Shown here piece by piece: positions 9,139 through 17,236 of a stretch of 64,000 nucleotides of DNA. A program made the position numbers and the translations under genes. Origin of the DNA: Novosphingobium sp. (GTDB lineage Bacteria; Pseudomonadota; Alphaproteobacteria; Sphingomonadales; Sphingomonadaceae); contig NZ_JBCNLP010000001.1 in NCBI RefSeq assembly GCF_039595395.1, positions 496,001-560,000 on the forward strand, read 5' to 3'. Below the pieces are notes generated by a model, which made no database searches, had not been told where the DNA came from, and saw only the letters and a list, made by a program, of their open reading frames with translations. The first letter of the stretch is position 1. The number at the start of each line of letters is the position of its first letter.

Positions 9139-9837
9139 ATGAGCGGCAAGGCGCTCATCATCCGCCATGTGCCGCATGAAGGCGTGGCCGGCTATCGCGA
9201 GCCGATCGAAAGTGCGGGTTTCCTTGTCGATCGCATCGATGTCACCGATCCAGCCTTCCCGACGCTCGACCTGTGCGAGCCTGATCTGCTGATCATGATG
9301 GGCGGGCCGATGGGGGTTTATGAACAGGCGCAATATCCGTGGATCGCCTGCCAGCTCAAGCAGTTGGCGCGGCGTCTGGCGGCGGATCGCCCCACGCTGG
9401 GCGTGTGCTTCGGCGCGCAGATGATCGCCGCCGCTTTGGGCGCCGATGTCTATGCCGGGCCGCGCAAGGAGGTGGGCTTTCACCCCGTGACGGTGCTCGA
9501 TCCGGCCAGCCCGCTGCGCCATCTGGCCGATGTGCCGGTGCTGCACTGGCATGGCGACACCTTCACCCTGCCCGAGGGGGTGGAGCTGCTGGCCTCCAGC
9601 CATGTCTATGACCATCAGGCCTTTCGCCGGGGGCCCAATCTGCTGGCGTTGCAGTTCCATGCCGAAATGGGGCTCGACCCGCGTTTCGACGCCTGGATCG
9701 AGCAATGGCCCGAAAGTGTGATCGAGGCTGGCGGCACCGAAGCCGATCTGCGCGCGGCCCACAGCGCGCATGGTCCCGGCGCGGTGGCGGCCGGTCAGGC
9801 GATGATCCGCGAATGGCTGACGGGGCTGAAGGTTTAA
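9139..9837 (+). CDS. Class I glutamine amidotransferase (GMP synthase-like GATase domain)
   Basis: 232 residues made of a single GATase1 domain. It has the nucleophile Cys90 in GVCFGAQ, the His174 and Glu176 pair in QFHAEMG, and the oxyanion-side motif MGGPMGVYE (53-61). Such stand-alone amidotransferases hydrolyse glutamine or gamma-glutamyl substrates in the cytoplasm. No synthase partner is adjacent, so the acceptor is unknown. The ATG has no obvious Shine-Dalgarno sequence. The gene ends 8 nt before family B copy 1. Confidence 0.88.
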   Translation: MSGKALIIRHVPHEGVAGYREPIESAGFLVDRIDVTDPAFPTLDLCEPDLLIMMGGPMGVYEQAQYPWIACQLKQLARRLAADRPTLGVCFGAQMIAAALGADVYAGPRKEVGFHPVTVLDPASPLRHLADVPVLHWHGDTFTLPEGVELLASSHVYDHQAFRRGPNLLALQFHAEMGLDPRFDAWIEQWPESVIEAGGTEADLRAAHSAHGPGAVAAGQAMIREWLTGLKV

Positions 9838-9845
9838 GTGTTTGT

Positions 9846-9994
9846 TTGGACAATGTGCCTTCGCACATTGTCAGAGCGGCACCGGCCCACTCTCCCGCCC
9901 GGTTACCCAACGGTGGTATCCTCTGGGTGGCCGGGCGGGGGAGCGGGCTGGTGCCGCAAAATCCGGCTCTTTCGCCGGATTTTCAAACAGACTC
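9846..9994 (-). repeat. Family B intergenic repeat, copy 1 (about 149 bp)
   Basis: Three parts. A hairpin has 10-bp arms GACAATGTGC (9849-9858) and GCACATTGTC (9863-9872). A long imperfect inverted repeat runs 9876-9957, with GCGGCACC and GGTGCCGC outer ends and loop CGGTGGTATCCTC. A hairpin has 10-bp arms AAAATCCGGC (9958-9967) and GCCGGATTTT (9974-9983). The element runs directly into the stop codon of the M13 peptidase gene (TTA at 9995-9997). The last hairpin, with A and T tracts on either side, looks like a two-way terminator between the convergent genes. Confidence 0.9.
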
Positions 9995-12007
9995 TTACCA
10001 GATCTTCGCGCGCTTCTCGGGCGCGATGTACATCTTGTCGCCGGGCTTCACGTCCCAGGCCTTGTACCAGCCATCGACATTGGGCAGCGGCCCCAGAATG
10101 CGGAAGCGCGACGGGCTGTGCGGATCGACCGCGACCTGATTGCGCAGCGCATCCTCACGCTGCAGCGCGCGCCAGTTCTGGGCATAGGCCAGGAAGAAGC
10201 GCTGGTCGCCCGTCAGTCCGTCGAGCACCGGGGCTGCCTTGCCCCCCAGCGCGGTGTGATAGGCATCGAGCGCAACCTGCACCCCCGCGAAATCGGCGAT
10301 GTTCTCGCCCATCGTCACATCGGGCTTGATGAAGGCGCCGGGCGCGGCCTCGAAGCGGCCATACTCCTCGCCGAAGACCTTGGCCTCGGCCTCGAAGCGC
10401 TTGCCGTCCTCGGCGGTCCACCAGTCGCGCACCGCGCCGGTGTCGTCGATGCGGCGGCCCTGATCGTCGAAGCCATGGCTGATCTCATGCCCGATGATCG
10501 CGCCGATGCTGCCGTAATTGACCGAATCGTCGGCCTTGGGATCGAAGAAGGGCGGCTGCAGGATGCCCGCGGGGAAGACGATCTTGTTCTCGCCGCCGCC
10601 ATTGTAGGCGTTCACCGTCTGAGGCGTCATGCCCCATTTCTTGCGGTTCACCGGCTTGCCCAGATCCTCCATGGCATAGGCCTGGTTAAAGGCGGTGGCG
10701 CGCTGGACATTGCCGTAAAGATCGTCGGCCTTGACCGTCAGCCCGCCATAGTTGCGCCAGAAGTCGGGATAGCCGACCATCACATCCATCTTGGACAGCT
10801 TGGTCAGTGCCGCCTGTTTGGTGGGCGGGCTCATCCAGCTGTTGGTCTCGATGCGATGGGCCATGGCGGTCTTCAGATTGGCGACCAGCACCTCCATCTT
10901 GGCCTTGGCATCGGGGGTGAAGTGGCGGGCGACATAGGCTTGCCCCACCAACTCGCCCAGCGATCCGTTGACCAGATCGATGCCGCGCTTCCAGCGGGGG
11001 CGGTTCTCGCTCACCCCGGCCAGCGTCTTCACATAATCGAAGCGGCTGTCGACCATCGCCTTGTTGAGATAGGGCGAGGCCTGCTCGGCAACATGGAAGG
11101 CTTGCCACAGCTTGAGCGTGGCCAGCGGGGTTTCGGCATAGAGCTTCGCCAGCGCCTTGATCGCGGTGTTGGGGCCGACGATCATGCGCTGCTGCGGGCC
11201 GACACCGATGCCGTCGAACCACGCCTTCCAGTCCAGCCCCGGCGCATAGGCAGCGAGCTGCGCGCTCGACATCGGGTTGTTGGTGCGCGGCACGTCGCGC
11301 TCGGCGGCCTGATCCCAGTGGATCTTGGCGATCTCGGTCTCGAACGCCATGATCGTGGCGGTGGCACCCGCCGGATCGGGCTGCCCGATGGCGGTCAGCA
11401 CGCGCTGGATATAGGCGCGATAGGCCTCGCGCTGGGGCTTGAACTGGTCGTTCAGGTAATAGTCGCGATCGGGCAGGCCCAGCCCCGACTGGTCGAGATA
11501 GAGCACGTTGAGATCGGCATTGGCGGTGTCCGGCCCCACATAGGAGCCGATCAGCGTGATGCCGAAACGGGCCTGGGTGAGGCCCATGAAACGGGCAAAG
11601 GCGCTTTTGTCCGGCAGGGCGCGCACCTGCGCCAGATCGGCCTGAAGCGGCTTGATGCCGACCTGTTCAAGCCGCGCCTCATCCATGAAGCTGTTGTAGA
11701 GCGCGCCGATCTGCCCGTCTTTGGGGGCGGCGGTGATGATGTCGCGCACCTGCGCCTGCACCGTCTCGCTCAGATCGTAGAAGGTGCCGGTCGAGGGGCG
11801 GTCGGCGGGGATGGTGTGGGTCTTCTTCCAGGTGCCATTGGCATAGGCGTCGAAATCGTCACCCGGCTTCACCGAGAGATCGCGCGCGGAGATGTCCACG
11901 CCCCAGCCGGTGGTGGCGGGCGCGGCGGGCGGCGTGGATTGCGCCATCACTGGCGCGGAAAGCGTGAACAAAGCGACAGAGGCAAGGAGCCTGAAACTAT
12001 GGGGCAA
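9995..12007 (-). CDS. M13 family zinc metallopeptidase (neprilysin/PepO-like), exported
   Basis: The start is placed at a TTG at 12007 (670 residues). It has GGAGAC upstream and gives a clean signal peptide (LPHSFRLLASVALFTL ... AMAQ region), which the longer frame to 12082 would not. The M13 zinc site IGHEISHGFDD is at about 10465-10503, with the third ligand in GENIADFAG (about 10290-10315). NAYNGGGENKIVFPAGIL is typical of the family. The protein is probably periplasmic and cleaves peptides. It is convergent with the amidotransferase and separated from it only by family B copy 1. Confidence 0.9.
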   Translation of the reverse strand: MPHSFRLLASVALFTLSAPVMAQSTPPAAPATTGWGVDISARDLSVKPGDDFDAYANGTWKKTHTIPADRPSTGTFYDLSETVQAQVRDIITAAPKDGQIGALYNSFMDEARLEQVGIKPLQADLAQVRALPDKSAFARFMGLTQARFGITLIGSYVGPDTANADLNVLYLDQSGLGLPDRDYYLNDQFKPQREAYRAYIQRVLTAIGQPDPAGATATIMAFETEIAKIHWDQAAERDVPRTNNPMSSAQLAAYAPGLDWKAWFDGIGVGPQQRMIVGPNTAIKALAKLYAETPLATLKLWQAFHVAEQASPYLNKAMVDSRFDYVKTLAGVSENRPRWKRGIDLVNGSLGELVGQAYVARHFTPDAKAKMEVLVANLKTAMAHRIETNSWMSPPTKQAALTKLSKMDVMVGYPDFWRNYGGLTVKADDLYGNVQRATAFNQAYAMEDLGKPVNRKKWGMTPQTVNAYNGGGENKIVFPAGILQPPFFDPKADDSVNYGSIGAIIGHEISHGFDDQGRRIDDTGAVRDWWTAEDGKRFEAEAKVFGEEYGRFEAAPGAFIKPDVTMGENIADFAGVQVALDAYHTALGGKAAPVLDGLTGDQRFFLAYAQNWRALQREDALRNQVAVDPHSPSRFRILGPLPNVDGWYKAWDVKPGDKMYIAPEKRAKIW

Positions 12008-12139
12008 ATCATGTCTCCAGCTAGAAAGGCGGTGAGCGCCAGCGCTGCGATGCCGGAAGGAAATACTTCGGCGATGAAACAAGATTGCGTGAGGACTGGC
12101 TGCCTGTCAATCAGGCAGGCCGCTCCGGCTGTTCAGCCA

Positions 12140-13162
12140 TCAGTGCCGATCGTGCTCGGTCTTTTCATATTCGTCCTCGATCCGCTTGGGCGGATCCTGC
12201 CATGTCGACCAGGGCATGGTCTTGTGCAACTCGTCGGACCAGCGCTCGACCCAGTCGATACCGTCCTTGCCGGTGTAGGGATCGCGGGTGCGATAGGCCG
12301 GATCTTTCAGCGCCTGTTCCAGCGTGACGGGCTTCAGGCGGCGGCGCTGCAGGATCTGCGCCAGAGCCTCGAAACTGTCGGCGTTGAGGCGCGTATCATG
12401 CAGCAGCATCACATAGGCGATCTGCCGCCCGAACACCGCATGGGCGGCGCGCTGGTACCAGCCGATCGTCCGCTCGGTATAGGCGAGATATTCGCGCTGC
12501 ACCTGCAGGCGGCGCGGCTCGTCATGGCGATAGATGGCATCGTCATAGACCTGCGCGAACTCCCAGTCATCGGCATCGATGGTGACCGGAGCGATGATGT
12601 AGCCATGCGTCGCCAGCCAACTGTCGATGGCATCCTTCACCGGGCCGGGCGAGCCGGTCTCCAGATAGGGATGGCGGAAATAGCGCATGGTCTTGCCGTG
12701 CTGGGCCAGCAGGCCCTTGGTCACCGGCTCGCCCTTGGCGATGTCGGCGGTGTAGCGCTCGGCACCCAGATCGTTGGGCGATTCATGGCTGTAGGTGTGG
12801 TTGCCCAGATCCATGCCCGCATTGAGCCAGCGCTTCAGATTGTTAACCTGCTGATCGCGCGTCGGGCGGTCCAGCTTGCTTTCGTTGACGAAGCCGATGG
12901 CCGGGAAGTGATGCTTCTTCAGCCCGCGGAGGATCATCATGTTGATGTAATCGACATAGGGCTGATCGGCCGTGAGGCTGAGGCCGGGCAGATCGTCGAA
13001 GGTCAGCGCGACCGTGCCCATTTCGGCGGGCGGGGCGAAGCTTTCGACCTCATGCGGGTGCTCCGGCTCATGCGCGGGCTGGGCGGCATGAGCGGCGCAG
13101 GTCGCCGATGCGAGGGCGGCGGCAAGAACCAGTCGGCTGATTTGGGGGAACGAAATCATCAT
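12140..13162 (-). CDS. Polysaccharide deacetylase family protein (NodB homology), exported
   Basis: 340 residues from the first of two adjacent ATGs at 13162; a start at 13201 would put extra residues before the signal peptide. The signal peptide ends near CAAHAAQ. The NodB domain shows the metal motif LTFDDLPG and the His-x-x-x-His pair in GNHTYSHE, followed by RYFRHPYL. These zinc-dependent enzymes remove acetyl (or formyl) groups from sugars. The substrate is unknown; no chitin or peptidoglycan genes are adjacent. It is followed 130 nt downstream by the M13 peptidase gene on the same strand. Confidence 0.85.
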   Translation of the reverse strand: MMISFPQISRLVLAAALASATCAAHAAQPAHEPEHPHEVESFAPPAEMGTVALTFDDLPGLSLTADQPYVDYINMMILRGLKKHHFPAIGFVNESKLDRPTRDQQVNNLKRWLNAGMDLGNHTYSHESPNDLGAERYTADIAKGEPVTKGLLAQHGKTMRYFRHPYLETGSPGPVKDAIDSWLATHGYIIAPVTIDADDWEFAQVYDDAIYRHDEPRRLQVQREYLAYTERTIGWYQRAAHAVFGRQIAYVMLLHDTRLNADSFEALAQILQRRRLKPVTLEQALKDPAYRTRDPYTGKDGIDWVERWSDELHKTMPWSTWQDPPKRIEDEYEKTEHDRH

Positions 13163-13296
13163 TGATCCGTAATCAAGGGTGAGACGACCATAGGCCGCCA
13201 TCCGCCAGCATCAAGCCATGACGGTGCTCAATTATGGATGAAGCAAAAGCAGACGGGGATATCAGCTCGGTTGATCGAAGATCAGCCGCGCCCCAA

Positions 13297-13821
13297 TCAG
13301 TCGCGCATGGCGAGGCGGACGCTCTCGTCCTTGGGGGCGCTGTTGTAGATGAAGCCGAAAGCGGGGGTGGCGCGCAGACCCAGAGCGTGGATCGGGGCGT
13401 ACCACACGCGCACTTCGCTCCAGTCGCCATTGGCGGAGACGTCTTCGGCCAGAGCGGCATGCTCGATCATGCCGGGGCGCGACCAGTTGGCGTGGTCAAG
13501 CACGACGTGGCGGGCATCGACGATCTTGGTGACGGTGGCGACATGGCCAGAACGCATCGAGTGGGTGGCGCGGAAAGCCAGAACCGAACCTTCGCGGGGG
13601 GTCGTGCCGCGAGCATAGAGGCCGTTGGCCTGAGCCCACCAGTCCTTGGCATCGCCGTGCAGTTCAATGCCCGAAATCTCGCGGGCATAAGGGGCACACT
13701 GCGTATGAGCTTGGGCGGGAAGGGCCGCAGTCAGGGCTGCTGCACCGCTGATAACCATGGCAATGTTGCGCAAGTTCTTGATTGCACCAAAGAAGTTACG
13801 CAGCACGCCGAAATCCCTCAT
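13297..13821 (-). CDS. CHAP domain protein, exported (peptidoglycan amidase-like)
   Basis: 174 residues from the ATG at 13821, which follows GGTGG. The hydrophobic stretch 20-38 ends in PAQA and is a probable signal peptide. CHAP domain residues: Cys42 in HTQCAPYAR, His93 in SGHVATV and an Asp/Asn about 16-19 residues later. CHAP proteins cut peptide bonds in peptidoglycan. The domain takes up almost the whole mature protein, and there is no binding module. It stands alone, with the deacetylase downstream on the same strand. Confidence 0.8.
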   Translation of the reverse strand: MRDFGVLRNFFGAIKNLRNIAMVISGAAALTAALPAQAHTQCAPYAREISGIELHGDAKDWWAQANGLYARGTTPREGSVLAFRATHSMRSGHVATVTKIVDARHVVLDHANWSRPGMIEHAALAEDVSANGDWSEVRVWYAPIHALGLRATPAFGFIYNSAPKDESVRLAMRD

Positions 13822-14026
13822 TAACCACCGACCCCGGCGATGCAGTGTTGTTAGCGGTTTGCGCCGAGCGGGACAGCCCCCGCGCCGGGCAGTCATCGTG
13901 TTTGAACAACGGTTCATCGGCTCGGGAAAAATACGGTGAGTTGAGTTGTGGCGCGGGTGTCGCAGTGTGGCTTTGCTGCGTTGCGATAAGGTCACAGGGG
14001 GTGGTTCGAAGGGGGAAGAAGGGGAA

Positions 14027-14257
14027 ATGCGAGGGTGTTACACCCTCGCGCTCCCATTTATGTCTGCGTCGCGCATCGGGTTCGGCCTTGCGTGAGGTCG
14101 CCGCGCCGCAGGCTTTCATCAGCATGCCCCGCCCATAGCCTTCCCTGCCTGCGGCGCTCAGCCTTGCGCAGGTGGAGAGGCGGAGCGCAAGGATGCGGCG
14201 CCACCACCCTTTCGTCGGAAGACGTTATGGGAGCGCGAGGGGGTAACCCCCTCGCAT
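14027..14257 (+). repeat. Family A intergenic repeat, copy 3 (231 bp)
   Basis: Same orientation as copies 1 and 2. The left hairpin is GCGAGGGTG-TTA-CACCCTCGC, in which both arms differ from copies 1 and 2 in a matched way. The central arms are GCGCCGCAGGC/GCCTGCGGCGC and the right hairpin has a TAA loop. This is the only family A copy between divergent genes (CHAP protein and the small membrane protein), so at this site it cannot act as a terminator for a gene just upstream of it. Confidence 0.9.
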
Positions 14258-14301
14258 TGTCTTTCTTTCCCCTTTGAAATCCCGGTGCTAAAACCCACCC
14301 C

Positions 14302-14910
14302 ATGACCGCGCAACGCCGAAAAATACCGCTGTGGAAGCTGGTGGGCGGCGGAGCGGTGCATATGGTGGTGCCGGCCTATCTGCTGGCACTGGCGGTTGAT
14401 GGCTGGACTCATCGCGCAGCCGGACTGGACGGCTGGCTGACCCATGTACCGCACATGAGCCTGTGGTTCCTGGGCGTCTACACTGGAGCGAGCCTCAGCG
14501 CGACTCTGCTGGCGGCGCTGACCGACCGCTGGACTGCGCAACCGGCAAATCCCGAGGATCAGGCCGAAACGCAGGCTGCGCAACATCTGCGTCAGGCTCT
14601 GGCGCGCGGGCGCTCGGCTTTCGGGCCGGAGGGCGATGCGGTGCTCGACCGGATCGCCAATTTGCGCCCCGATCCGGCCTCTGCCGAAGTGCGCGCCCTG
14701 CTGCGCGATCTGGCGGCCATGGTTGAGGCAGGGCGGGCGGCGCTGGAGGCCTCCGCAGACCACGACACTTCGGCCCGCACCGTCACCGCGCTCACCCGCA
14801 TCGCCGCCGCGCTGGAGCAGCAGGCGCGCGACCGGGCTGTGCAGGCTCAGGACAAGGCGCTGGTCATGGCTGCCTATGTCGAGGCGCGTTACGGTGAAGA
14901 TAAGATATAA
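14302..14910 (+). CDS. Unrecognised membrane protein upstream of flotillin-like gene
   Basis: 202 residues. Two hydrophobic segments (about 15-34 and 50-70) are followed by an Ala/Arg-rich helical, probably cytoplasmic domain (about 80-200) with coiled-coil character. No family is recognised. It precedes the flotillin-like gene by 128 nt on the same strand, which suggests, without proving it, a shared membrane-organising role. There is no clear Shine-Dalgarno sequence at the ATG. Confidence 0.6.
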   Translation: MTAQRRKIPLWKLVGGGAVHMVVPAYLLALAVDGWTHRAAGLDGWLTHVPHMSLWFLGVYTGASLSATLLAALTDRWTAQPANPEDQAETQAAQHLRQALARGRSAFGPEGDAVLDRIANLRPDPASAEVRALLRDLAAMVEAGRAALEASADHDTSARTVTALTRIAAALEQQARDRAVQAQDKALVMAAYVEARYGEDKI

Positions 14911-15038
14911 GATAACCTGAAATACGACCAAAGTAGAGACTCCGATTTTACTGGAATCGCTATTTGAACAGTCGTAAATGGAGAGGGCCGCTCAACCTTG
15001 ACCGGCTTTCAAAAAGACACCACAGGATGTCATCCCCC

Positions 15039-17042
15039 ATGCAAAACGTCATCACGCTCGGCGCTTCCGCCGGGCTAGGCTTGTTTGTGTTTGTGCTTTT
15101 TCTTGTGTCGCGCATGGTGCGCTATGTGGGCAACAACCGTGTTGCCGTGGTCGAAAAGCTGTGGAGCCAGGCCGGTTCGGTCAGCGCGGGGCTGATCGCG
15201 CTGGAGGGCGAGGCGGGGTATCAGCCCGATGTGCTGCGCGGCGGTTTCCACTTCTTCTTCCCGTTCCAGTACCGCATTCACAGCCAGTCGCTGGTCACCA
15301 TTCCGCAGGGCCAGATCGGCTATATCTTCGCGCGAGACGGCGCGCCGCTGGGCCCAACCCAGACGCTGGCCAGCAATGCCGCGACCGCCGATTTCCTCGA
15401 TGTGCGCGCTTTCTTGACGCATGGCGGGCAGAAGGGGCCGCAGCGCACCATCCTGCGTGAGGGCACCTATGCCATCAACACCGCGCAATTCGTGATCATC
15501 ACGAAGGAGCGCATTCACGGCCTGCTGCTCAATTACGAGGACGGCCCGCTGTTCGACCAGATGCAGAATCTGATCGCCGGGCGTAACGGCTTCGAGGCGG
15601 TGGTGATCCGCGACGCTTCCGATCAGATCGGCATCGTGACGGTGCATGACGGCCCGGCACTGACCGCCGACCACATCATCGCGCCCGAAGTGGGCACCGA
15701 TCAGAAGCAGTCGGCCAGCTTCCATAACTCCTTCCAGGACCCGGAGAAGTTCATCGTGGCCGGTGGCCGTCGCGGTCGCCAGTTGCAGGTGCTGGTGGAG
15801 GGCAGCTATTTCATCAACCGCCTGTTTGCCACAGTGGAGCTGGTCGGCAAGACCATCATCGAGGTCGGCCATGTCGGCGTGGTGATCAGCTACACCGGCG
15901 CCGATACGGGCGACACCTCGGGCGAGGATTACCGCCATGGCGAGCTGGTGGCGCGCGGATCGCGCGGCGTGTGGAGCGACCCGCTGCTGCCCGGCAAATA
16001 TGCCTTCAACACCTATGCGGGCAAGATTCTGATCGTGCCCACCACCAACTTCATCCTCAAGTGGCAGAGCGACATCACCGGGCAGCACAAGTTCGACGAG
16101 AATCTGTCGGAAGTCTCGCTGATCACCCGCGATGCCTTCGAGCCCAATCTGCCGCTCTCGGTGGTGGTGCATATCGACTATCGCAAGGCACCGCTGGTGG
16201 TGCAGCGCTTCGGCGACATCAAGAAGCTGGTCGAGCAGACGCTGGACCCGATGGTCTCGGCCTATTTCAAGAACATCGCCCAGAAGAAGACGCTGATCGA
16301 GCTGCTGCAGGAACGCAGCGACATCCAGCTTCAGGCCAGCGAGGAGATGCGCGCCAAATTCCTCGGCTACAATCTGGAGCTGCAGGAGGTGCTGATCGGC
16401 ACGCCGCGCGCCACCGGAGGCAACGACCAGATCGAGAAGGTCTTGCAGCAGCTTCGCGAACGTCAGGTCGCCGAGGAACGCGTGACCACCTATGAAAAGC
16501 AGCGCATCGCCGCCGAAAGCGAAAAGGCGCTGCGCGAGGCGCAGGCGAGGGCTGATCAGCAGACCTCGATCACCCAGTCTGAGCTCTCGATCATCGTGCG
16601 CGAGAATGAGGGCAAGGCGAGCCTGCGCATGGCGACTCAGGCCGCCGAGCAGACCCGCATGCAGGCCCGCGCCGAGGCCGACCGTGTGCGCATGATCGGT
16701 GAGGGCGAGGCCGCCAAGATGATCGCCCTGGCCGCCGCCGACGCAGAGCGCATCACCAAGACCGGTCTGGCCACCGCCGAAACCATTGCCCGCCAGGCCG
16801 AGGCTTCGGGCGGTGCGCGCTATCAGCTCACCCGTCAGGTGGTCGAACGGTTGGCCGAGGCGCTGGAGAAGTCGGGCGTGGATATCGTGCCCCGGATCCA
16901 GATCCAGACCGGCGCCACCAGTGGCGAGGGCGGCGCGCTGGGCGCGGGCGCCAATCCCATGGCGGCGCTGATTGGCATGCTGCTCTCGGAAAAGGGCGAG
17001 GCCATGCTGGAGAAGAAGGAGGAGGAGCAGACCGCGGCCTGA
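15039..17042 (+). CDS. Flotillin-like SPFH domain membrane protein
   Basis: 667 residues from the ATG at 15039, which has AGGATG 11 nt upstream; an ATG at 15027 is an alternative. A membrane anchor (about residues 7-25) is followed by an SPFH/band 7 region and then a long Ala/Glu/Arg coiled coil containing ARAEADRVRMIGEGEAAK, typical of flotillins. The C-terminus has a Gly-rich, then Lys/Glu-rich tail. Flotillins form oligomeric scaffolds in membrane microdomains. It is longer than the common 500-residue bacterial flotillin because the region between the anchor and the SPFH core is extended. A strong terminator follows. Confidence 0.87.
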   Translation: MQNVITLGASAGLGLFVFVLFLVSRMVRYVGNNRVAVVEKLWSQAGSVSAGLIALEGEAGYQPDVLRGGFHFFFPFQYRIHSQSLVTIPQGQIGYIFARDGAPLGPTQTLASNAATADFLDVRAFLTHGGQKGPQRTILREGTYAINTAQFVIITKERIHGLLLNYEDGPLFDQMQNLIAGRNGFEAVVIRDASDQIGIVTVHDGPALTADHIIAPEVGTDQKQSASFHNSFQDPEKFIVAGGRRGRQLQVLVEGSYFINRLFATVELVGKTIIEVGHVGVVISYTGADTGDTSGEDYRHGELVARGSRGVWSDPLLPGKYAFNTYAGKILIVPTTNFILKWQSDITGQHKFDENLSEVSLITRDAFEPNLPLSVVVHIDYRKAPLVVQRFGDIKKLVEQTLDPMVSAYFKNIAQKKTLIELLQERSDIQLQASEEMRAKFLGYNLELQEVLIGTPRATGGNDQIEKVLQQLRERQVAEERVTTYEKQRIAAESEKALREAQARADQQTSITQSELSIIVRENEGKASLRMATQAAEQTRMQARAEADRVRMIGEGEAAKMIALAAADAERITKTGLATAETIARQAEASGGARYQLTRQVVERLAEALEKSGVDIVPRIQIQTGATSGEGGALGAGANPMAALIGMLLSEKGEAMLEKKEEEQTAA

Positions 17043-17069
17043 TCCCGTTTCAACCTCGATACGCATCGG

Positions 17070-17100
17070 GAGGGCGCTTTTTCAGGCGCCCTCTTTTTTA
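17070..17100 (+). terminator. Rho-independent terminator after flotillin-like gene
   Basis: GAGGGCGC pairs with GCGCCCTC around a short T/C/A/G loop and is followed by TTTTTTT. It lies 28 nt after the flotillin stop. Confidence 0.9.
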
Positions 17101-17196
17101 TGGTGATTTTATATCCTATTGCGGGGATCCACGATGGCCGTGATCGCCATGCGTCGAGTCCTTTGGGGGCAGAGGAATGACGGATGGTGATTTTAT
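17100..17196 (+). promoter_or_regulatory. Repeated 13-bp motif upstream of TonB-dependent receptor
   Basis: ATGGTGATTTTAT occurs at 17100-17112 and again at 17184-17196, both on the plus strand. Between them lies an inverted repeat with arms ATGGC and GCCAT (about 17133-17151). The second copy ends 40 nt before the receptor's GTG. This is the arrangement expected of an operator or activator site, but no regulator is identified. Confidence 0.4.
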
Positions 17197-17236
17197 CTCA
17201 TGACATTTAAGGCATGAGCATGGTTCGGCCCCCGCC

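Noticed and set aside
8786..9142. 118-codon frame ending in an ATGA overlap with the amidotransferase gene
   Set aside because: The overlap is attractive, but codon usage has low GC at third positions, unlike all true genes here, and no domain or RBS is seen.
9842..13165. Open frame of 1107 codons on the plus strand, antisense to the M13 peptidase and deacetylase genes
   Set aside because: It is a shadow of genuine minus-strand genes in GC-rich DNA: no family blocks, composition biased to Arg, Gly, His and Leu, and no RBS.
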